From NCBI GenBank assembly GCA_026745465.1, contig JACYXH010000572.1, forward strand, positions 3,415,494 to 3,479,493: a DNA stretch of 64,000 nt, in the 5' to 3' direction. Positions 48,322 to 64,000 of the stretch are shown here, piece after piece. Each line of letters starts with the position of its first letter. Positions within the stretch are counted from its first letter, which is position 1. This stretch comes from Lota lota (Eukaryota > Chordata > Actinopteri > Gadiformes > Lotidae). The position numbers and the translations under genes were made by a program. The notes beneath the pieces are model-generated. The model made no database searches, was not told the origin of the DNA, and saw only the letters and a program-made list of their open reading frames with translations.

Positions 48322-49200
48322 GGTGATCGTCACGCAGATGGAGAGAAACAAAGACAAGAAACTTCAATGCAAGGCAATTACGTTAAGAAGTCAATCAAAG
48401 GTTTTCTTGCTAAATGTGTGCAATATGATCTCAACACTTGGTGGATGTTTGTGTTTTCATTGTGAACGGTACCCCCTTATATAGTTACCCAAGCCTTTCA
48501 TAAAATGACCACAACTCCCCTCAACACATCCAAGCTATCAGATAAGACCGGAGACCTTTAGAGGTAACAATGCCCAGAGAAACTGAAAATGTGCGATACA
48601 TGATGTACGTTGTTGGCGGTGATGTCAGAGGTCTGTAATCCAATCACCCGTGACCTTTAATTTGCCTTTTTGTCCATGCAAATCAGTTAGGGCGCTCCAA
48701 TTGTTACCACCATATTATATTCGTTTATTGTGCTGCTTCCTGGCAGATGAACAAACACAAACATAGAAATGGAAAAGTATTGTAGAGTGTAAATATATTT
48801 TGTACTTACTAAAAATATATGTAAAATATGAATAACCCTTATAATATGAATAAACTTAAAATATGAATAAATGTTACTATGTTATGCTATTTCGTGCACT
48901 TCAAAATACCAGTATGACATTCAATAAAAGTTAAAACCAATATTATAAAGCAAGGTAGACGTCAACATTCAATTCCTTGTATGTGTAAAAAACGTACTTG
49001 GCAATAAAGCTTTTCTGATTCTGATTCTGATTCTGAACATTCATAAATCAGCTCATGTGATTGACACGGTGTATAATAAAATGTCACCAGTAGTGTTGCT
49101 TAGTAGTAATTCGACGGTCTAGGATTAAATGAATGACATAAATAGTCGACCTATTAATGATCGAATAGTTTAATGACTCTACGACCACCTCCAAAGACAT
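48322..49200. other. rln3 upstream region with fish interspersed-repeat tail
   Basis: No gene seen. An AT-rich block at 48770-48960 is followed by a repeat tail at 48957-49037, which ends in a short TGATTC tandem (TTCTGATTCTGATTC). This is the typical 3' end of a retroposon family common in teleosts ('...TACTTGGCAATAAAGC...'). Confidence 0.5.
48957..49037 (+). repeat. retroposon 3' tail with TGATTC microsatellite
   Basis: ATTCCTTGTATGTGTAAAAA, then ACTTGGCAATAAAGC and a (TGATTC)n end. This is the signature tail of an abundant teleost retroposon. A related but older tail may be at 45113-45200 (ACAAGGAATTTCACGCTTCA ... GACAAATAAAAC). Confidence 0.55.
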
Positions 49201-49376
49201 CCAATCGAAATCCGGGAGGGGGCGGGGTGAAACCCGGTGGGTAGCAACAGTTGCCCCGGTGAAGACAAGGCGCCATAGTCACGGTAGTCCTGGCGACAAC
49301 AACTAAGCAACGAGAATCAACAACAATCTAAATCGCTAAGGAAAAACTTTTCGGACAATCAAAGGACAACATTGGG
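49201..49376 (+). promoter_or_regulatory. rfx1: candidate rfx1 promoter and first non-coding exon, with X-box-like motifs
   Basis: A GC-rich block precedes a donor-like GGG|GTAACTT at 49377. It contains AGCAAC (a perfect X-box half site) next to GTTGCCCCGGTGAA, which differs from the palindromic RFX consensus GTTRCY-N2-GGYNAC at one position. RFX1 is reported to repress its own promoter through X-boxes, so an X-box here would fit. Assignment as the first exon is by position only. Confidence 0.35.
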
Positions 49377-49668
49377 GTAACTTAAACATGATTAAGTAAA
49401 ATTACTTAGTTTAATTAATATAAAGCAACATTTCCAGTGTGTTTTACTGTCACGTTAACGAGAGTGGTTTGAACGTGGCGATGATGAAAGTGGCAGCGAG
49501 CTGCTTTTCTAAAGCATACTGTTGTTATGGCGATGTCAACTCTGTGATAAGAGCACAAAATGGCGGTGCTAAGGAAATCGTGTAACGTTACTTGTCTTAC
49601 CTCAAATCGTTATGAAGATTGAACAATGTTTTTTTTAATAGTTTTACAAGACATGTGTATGACGAGAT

Positions 49669-49933
49669 GTATGTTGGTGCTTGTTTCAGTACTCTCAACT
49701 ATCACGAAGCAACCCAAGTAGCGCAGCGTCTTAACTGGCTTTTAAATGAACAAGCAGCAGTATCACTTGACTTCTTGATTTCCCAACTAGCTCCGGAGCT
49801 AGCCAGCGCAGCTTCAGTTGTACATGTTAAACAACAAACGAATGCAACCAAAGTGGTCATGACAGTCCTAACTCGCAGCCATTCGGATTTCATGTATCTT
49901 TTCAGTAACTTAACAAAAAGTTTTTGGACTTGA
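49669..49933 (+). other. unassigned exon-like ORF between rln3 and rfx1
   Basis: I do not recognise this protein. From ATG 49669 the frame runs to a stop at 49931-49933 (87 codons). It has balanced composition and a leucine-rich, helix-like core (YHEATQVAQRLNWLLNEQ). Strong exon-like borders sit inside it: acceptor GGTGCTTGTTTCAG ending 49690, and donor-like TTTTCA|GTAACT at about 49909. It could be an alternative 5' exon of rfx1, an exon of an unannotated short gene, or a remnant of a transposon ORF. No start context or partner exon could be fixed. Confidence 0.3.
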
Positions 49934-50352
49934 CATTGAAGTCGACGATTCAGTAGAATACATATTGTCAGGTCATCTGATTGTCTTGTATTAGCATGGT
50001 GTTTTGAGTTACCGGGAGTGGCAACTCATACTGTGGGATGGGCTTAAATAGTGATTGACAGGGGATCCTATTACTAGTATTCTTTCACTTCTTGTAAATT
50101 ATGATCACGTAGGCATCCGCTCACATTATCACACAAAATAATAGTTATATACGAATATTACTTATATTGTAGTTTAATTTAAGAGTTATTAACATCTGAT
50201 AAAATTCAACCACTCCCACATGTGCGCACACAATCCGACCAAATGTGGGTCTTTCATTTTTGATAACCTATTCATTGTTTTCCATATTTTCTGTTATTGA
50301 GCGTCATCTGTTATCTTTTTTACCAGTGCAGTGTCTCCAATCGCTGGTTGCC

Positions 50353-59137
<8,785 letters not shown>

Positions 59138-60494
59138 GACGCAAGATTACACCAACCTTTATACTTTTACACACGCAAGGGTGTAACTATAGTTTAAGAA
59201 TCAGGGTGTCCTCAATATCATGGTATATTAGTGATAGGGGTTATATCACGCACACAGATTTTGCATTGCTTGCTATAGTTGGAACATACCAACAACCCCC
59301 CCCCCCCCCGGAGGGAACAATGTGTTTGTATTTGCATCTGTACGTGTTTGCTGGTGTGTTGCTCATCATAACCAGACTGCTTAAACAGCGTTCATAGTGT
59401 GTGGATGGTGTTATTTGAAGAGCGGGAAGTTGTGTTTTAATTATCCTGTGTTTGTGTTGCCATGGTCCCCCATGCCTTTGCCTGTATCATGTGGAACGTT
59501 GTCATGCTCCCTGTGCCTTTCCTGTGTGTTAACTGGTCTGATCTATAGCTTTACAGTATGTGAGACCATTGAGCTTGTCGTCATGGAGACGATAAGCCCA
59601 ATATGACAATGTACTTTGAATGAATCATTGCTTCCAAAGCAGTGCCTATGCACATGAAACTGGATATTGTATGTAATGTTGCTGCTTATTATACTGTATG
59701 TATAACTGTTTGCACAGTGGCAGTGTTGCTAGCCGGGCGTTGCCATAACGATATTAACACCTCAAGTGCAAATGCGATTCTTGTTTTTATGGATTCTTTT
59801 TTGTTTAATAATTTGGCCAAATAACAAATGACCTGTGCCTTTTAAAGAGATTTTTAATGTGGAGATATTGTATCATGAATGAAATAAATGAACATTTGCT
59901 GAAATAGATTCTGCCGTTATAGTTCTAGTAGGAAAAGTTATTTTGGCCCTTTAACGTTCCCATCCTTGTGTTTGCGCCATACTCACACAACCACACAGGT
60001 GACAAGGGTCATACAGTTGAAATGTGATGTCCTGCCACACAAACCCTACTGCCAAACTGGAATTTGTTGAACTTCCATGTCACATCTCAAGGAGTATTTT
60101 TAAGTGTGTTTAAATACTTTTATTATACCTACACCAAATTGTAGGTGTAAATTATGTCCATTTTCAGAGACCTATTTGAATACCTTTAGAAAACATGATT
60201 GCCTTAAGTCTTTTTTGGTTTGTCTAAGGTTTGGTATATTTCTATTGTACAAATGCACGACGATAATGACCTATAGAATGGAGTCTAGACTGTTTATCCT
60301 AGATACATACTCGAGCACATTGACTGCACATTCTGAATTCCATTGACTTTTGAAAAAAAGAAGTGATAAATCATCTCTAAATATGTTATTGTGGTTGAGA
60401 TAAAACAATCATTTGATAAGGCAAGTAAATATTGCCCTGTTTTGTATGTGTTTTTATTACATAAAGTACTATTCTCCATTATGTATTCAATAAA
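59138..60494 (+). other. rfx1: rfx1 3' UTR with two candidate poly(A) signals
   Basis: Non-coding sequence after the rfx1 stop. AATAAA occurs at about 59883 and again at about 60489, so a short (about 0.75 kb) and a long (about 1.4 kb) 3' UTR are possible. A 14-nt C run lies near 59297-59310. Confidence 0.5.
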
Positions 60495-61336
60495 TGACCA
60501 TGTGAAATTGGATTGTACTGTGATGGTATACTTTTTTGAATAACAATCCTAATTGTTGATTGAATGCGTTTGTCCTTTAAGAAACTATCAGCTAATCTTT
60601 TGGGTAAAAATCGTGCAGTTTAGGCTCAAACAAACAAAATAATTTTAAAATCACTTTATTTGAACAATTCGATCCCTACAGGTCAGTCCCTTTTTCCTCC
60701 TCAACCATAACAGAACGCCCCCTTCGATCTGGTGGTTTGCTGTAGCCTATATCAAATCGACTCAACATGACATCTAATTTAGGTTGGCAAATACTGTCAT
60801 CATGACATCACTAGACTGATGAGCAGGTGTCTGGGGTAGTTGCAGGATCTTTCAAAGTGCACAATGCGTACACACTTATTTTGCTCCTTATTTAAAAAAA
60901 AAAAAGTTCAAGTCCAGACTCCACATACTGTGGGCACACAAGAATTGAACAGCTCAATAGAACAAATCCTCTGAAGCCTAAATCTTTGTTCAGTCCAGCT
61001 GTTTGGTGGTTGCAATACCGTGATACAGTACAATAACAGATTATTTAAAAACAGATAAAATTAAATACCTGCGGAAGGAGCCATGCTGCCGTTAAAACTT
61101 CATCTCAGGTTTACCAGGTGCCTCTCACCCAGCTGTAATTACGCTAATCCTCTGTAAGTGATGGAAAAAATGCAATTTCCCCATCACCAGTTTTATTTTC
61201 TCACCAAGATAAGATCACACAGCACACTTGAGAGGTCAGAGTCAACATGTGTGTGTTGATGTGCGTGTGCTTATGCATCGGTGTCAAGGACACAGGGGCC
61301 GTCGACTAAAAGGATAACATCTCCCCGAAATCTCCT
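60495..61336. other. rfx1/dcaf15 convergent intergenic region and dcaf15 3' UTR
   Basis: No gene seen. On the minus strand the dcaf15 3' UTR starts at 61336. TTTATT on the plus strand at 60655-60660 is AATAAA on the minus strand and is a reasonable dcaf15 poly(A) signal. Confidence 0.45.
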
Positions 61337-64000
61337 TCATAACACAATCCACGTGCATCGGTCGCTGTCCGCCAACACTTGCAACGAGGAGCCTACGAAT
61401 CAGGAAACGGGACATTATTTAGAATACATACTGACGCAGAATGTGATTAAAAAATAAAGGTAATATTAACTACCATTTAGTCATTCAGCAGATGCGACTC
61501 ACAGAGAATACAGATACATGTCATTGAGGGGCAGGCATGGGGGTTAGGTGTCTTACTCAAGGAGGACTACGGGGAGGCTGTGGACATTGAGGAGGTAGAA
61601 AGAGGACTCACCTTTGTGCAGAGCTTCGTTGGTCATGCGGTTGATGTAGCGCGAGCTGCTCTCGGGGACTAACCACTTCATCACAGTGTTGACGCAGGAT
61701 TTGCGGTAGGAGCTCCACACACTGCCACTGGCAAAGCATAACCACAGAGCAACTCAGTCCACTGTGCAAAATGACACAGGCCATCAGATGGAGATGGAGA
61801 GATAAAACGTTAGAGAGAATGAGGGGAAGGGGAAACTGTATGGCCTACCTGGTCTGACCCTTGACCTCAGTGAGATCGCCCACGCCGACGGTACAGCAGA
61901 CACCCGTGTTGAGATCCCAGCTCACCTGCAGGTTGGAATGGTAGGTGTTCGGCCTGTGGAGAGAAACAATTGAAAAACAGATTTACAAATGTACAGAACT
62001 ATATATCTAGTTATATTATTTACATTTAATTTAGATGGGCACTTTATTAATGAGGGGGTTAAGGTATAAGATAATAATCTGCAGCTAAGAGTCATATATA
62101 CACGACATGATTGACATATTTTATTTGAACAAAGTTATCAAACACAGGCTATCAAATTCGTCAAATAAATACAAAGAGGTAAGTAAATACAAAAACACAA
62201 GCTACCTAAGCAAACTGACACCAATACAATACAAACTGTAAAAATAACAATATTGGACTGCAGTAAGAGATACACAAAAAGTGTGTCAAAACCAAAGCGA
62301 TAAAACTCAATGTAGGATCCACCTGCAATGCTCCTCGTCCGATGAGGAAAACGCCAGCAACAGCAGCCCGATGTTGATCATCACCGTGTTGGTATCGGGA
62401 CAAACCTATAGACCCAACAAGGGGAATACCCACTGTGAATAAATGACACTCATGGCATTGAACAGTGTGGGTGGGTGTGACCGTATGTGTGCTCACCTCC
62501 AGTATGACAACGTCGTAATCGCTAAAGGAGCAGAACTGAGGGGCCCAGACGGCGTCACTCCTGATCACTTCGTTGATAAGATACTCAAAGTCTAGGGTCA
62601 GCTGCTCTACGCACACCGTCTACCACAGAGCCAAATAAGAAGGACACACCAACTCAGGTTAGACCACCAACAAGGACTAATACTTGGACTACTGTGCTGT
62701 CAGAAAATGGAGGACAAGACTAAATGGTGCACCTGTCCAGTGTGCGCCCCAGTGACCAGCTGCAAGTTCTGGCCCTTCAGATCTGTGACACTGAACGGCA
62801 GCTGGACCTTATCGTCTTCATAACCTTACAAAGATACGGAAACACAATGCTTCTTAATAGACAACAGCTGAATGAAAAACAAATCCCTCGTTCTCAGTAA
62901 TCTAACGGCATGGTTAGGTAGTGTAGTACAAAACGTCAACATAAATGAATCTGCATTTATAAAATGTAAGATACTATGGGCATTGGAATATATTTCAAAG
63001 CTCAAAAATATCAAAAGCATGGGCATTGCAGATGCTTTCTTTCCTATAAAATTTGACCTCATAAATATGACCTTAATATCAATGACTTTAACAAAGAACA
63101 TGGTTGGATGTTGGCTAGATATACAAACCTCCAATTCACAAACATCTTAAAAGCAGGATAAGAAAATTAATAGAATCTCTCACCTCCAGCTTCAGGCTCT
63201 GCTGCCCCTGGCTGCTGGAGGCAGTAGTGCAGGCGCGTGTAGTTAACGTAGCCCGGCTCGTTGGCCCCAGTCTCCTGGGACGAGAACGATGGCGGGGTCC
63301 GCGGAGATGACGCGAATGAGGAAGAGGAGGGGGCAGGACTCAAAACCTGTTCAGAGTGCCGTGCTAGAGTGTGCTCCCTGTCTGACGTGGAAGGCTGTGG
63401 AAAACTAGTCCTTCTATCCTCCTCTTCGCTTCCCTCCCCGCATCTCTCTTCCTCTCCTCTCAGAGTCTCTCGGCTTCCCCCTTTTCCTGCCGGACAGAGA
63501 GACGCTTCTTTTTCTCCTCCCTCCGTCCGCCTCCTCTCTCCGTCTGCCTCATCCCGGCCTCCACCCTGGGCGCGTCGGAAGAGATCAGCCGCAAACTCCC
63601 GTGCCCTCATGGCTGCCTGCGTCTGGCTGGGAGACAGCGGGGACGGGCCGGGTCGGCTGGGGGCTTGTCGGACTTCGGGGGATCCCTGTGTCGGAACGGA
63701 GGAAGGGGGCGACGAGGAGGCCGTGGAGGAGGCTGACTGAGTGGGAGGCGGAAGAGTGGCTCCGCTGGAGTAGAGGATCTGAGAGGACTGTTCCTGGTCT
63801 GCTAAAAAGAGATAAAAGGAGACATAAGCGACTAGAAACCCGATGGGAGCCGATGTACGTTGCTGTTAAGAGTAGCGCATGTGTGTCTACCTGGGCATAG
63901 GGAGACGCTGCAGGCCACCAGCGAGTAGCTGGTATTGAGCAGGATGACCTGGTCTTTCTTGAGTTGAAATGCTGGCTGGAAGGTGGGGAAGGGGTACACC
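61337..64000 (-). CDS. dcaf15: dcaf15, DDB1- and CUL4-associated factor 15; 5' partial
   Basis: Substrate receptor of a CRL4 ubiquitin ligase, known as the target of aryl-sulfonamide degraders that recruit RBM39. Exons in the window, 5' to 3': beyond 64000 to 63891, 63184-63798, 62733-62824, 62497-62619, 62323-62405, 61849-61953, 61612-61721, 61337-61392; phases fit. The most 5' part encodes [19 protein letters not shown]. Exon 63184-63798 (615 nt) encodes a long Ser/Pro/Glu-rich disordered insert between the two halves of the WD40-like fold. The C-terminal half contains [18 protein letters not shown] and [11 protein letters not shown], and the protein ends [12 protein letters not shown]. The N-terminal part, which carries the DDB1-binding region, is off the right edge. 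The gene is convergent with rfx1, as in human. Confidence 0.94.
61468..61600 (+). repeat. SINE-like fragment in a dcaf15 intron
   Basis: ACCATTTAGTCATTCAGCAG followed by 'ATGCGACTCACAGAGAATACAG' and a later 'CTTACTCAAGGAGGACTAC' resembles the common fish repeat 'ATTTAGTCATTTAGCAGATGC...GCCTTGCCCAAGGACAC'. It is truncated and diverged. Confidence 0.45.

Overview
The window is nuclear DNA from a ray-finned fish, almost certainly a teleost. The evidence is split vertebrate genes with GT-AG introns, tRNA-derived SINE fragments of the kind common in fish, a decayed hAT transposon, and exceptionally many long (CA)n/(TG)n arrays and pure poly-G/poly-C runs. The lineage within teleosts cannot be fixed from the sequence. 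All exon limits below were read by eye from splice signals, codon phase and similarity recalled for each family; no search was run.

Layout, left to right. 148-22478 (minus): tsc2 (tuberin), 40 coding exons, with the last coding exon beyond the left edge. A hAT element (18007-20610) lies in one tsc2 intron. 23.2-23.6 kb: shared head-to-head promoter. 23569-26425 (plus): nthl1, endonuclease III-like DNA glycosylase. 27805-32199 (plus): nherf2/slc9a3r2, a two-PDZ scaffold. 32.2-37.2 kb: no coding gene, but a MITE-like element, homopolymers and probable tnpo2 3' UTR. 37222-46324 (minus): tnpo2, transportin-2, complete. 47755-48321 (minus): rln3, relaxin-3, complete. 49.2-50.3 kb: upstream region of rfx1 with an unassigned exon-like ORF. 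50353-59137 (plus): rfx1, complete. 61337-64000 (minus): dcaf15, partial, 5' end beyond the right edge.

The genes do not form one pathway. Two conserved neighbourhoods meet here. tsc2-nthl1-nherf2 corresponds to human 16p13.3. rln3-rfx1-dcaf15, with the same relative orientations as in human, corresponds to 19p13.12, and tnpo2 to nearby 19p13.13. The junction lies in the repeat-rich 32-37 kb stretch.

I did not find an obviously new biochemical system. The most notable patterns are: (1) many 5' splice sites are followed at once by CA-rich or (CA)n tracts in the sense strand, plus one poly-G and one poly-C case; (2) three tsc2 introns can only be kept in frame with GC-AG splicing; (3) the hAT element with a near-perfect target duplication ends about 25 bp from a tsc2 splice donor; (4) a long near-perfect palindrome lies in a tsc2 intron; (5) a 1.27-kb element with about 75-bp inverted ends lies in rfx1 intron 1; (6) an unassigned exon-like ORF lies between rln3 and rfx1.
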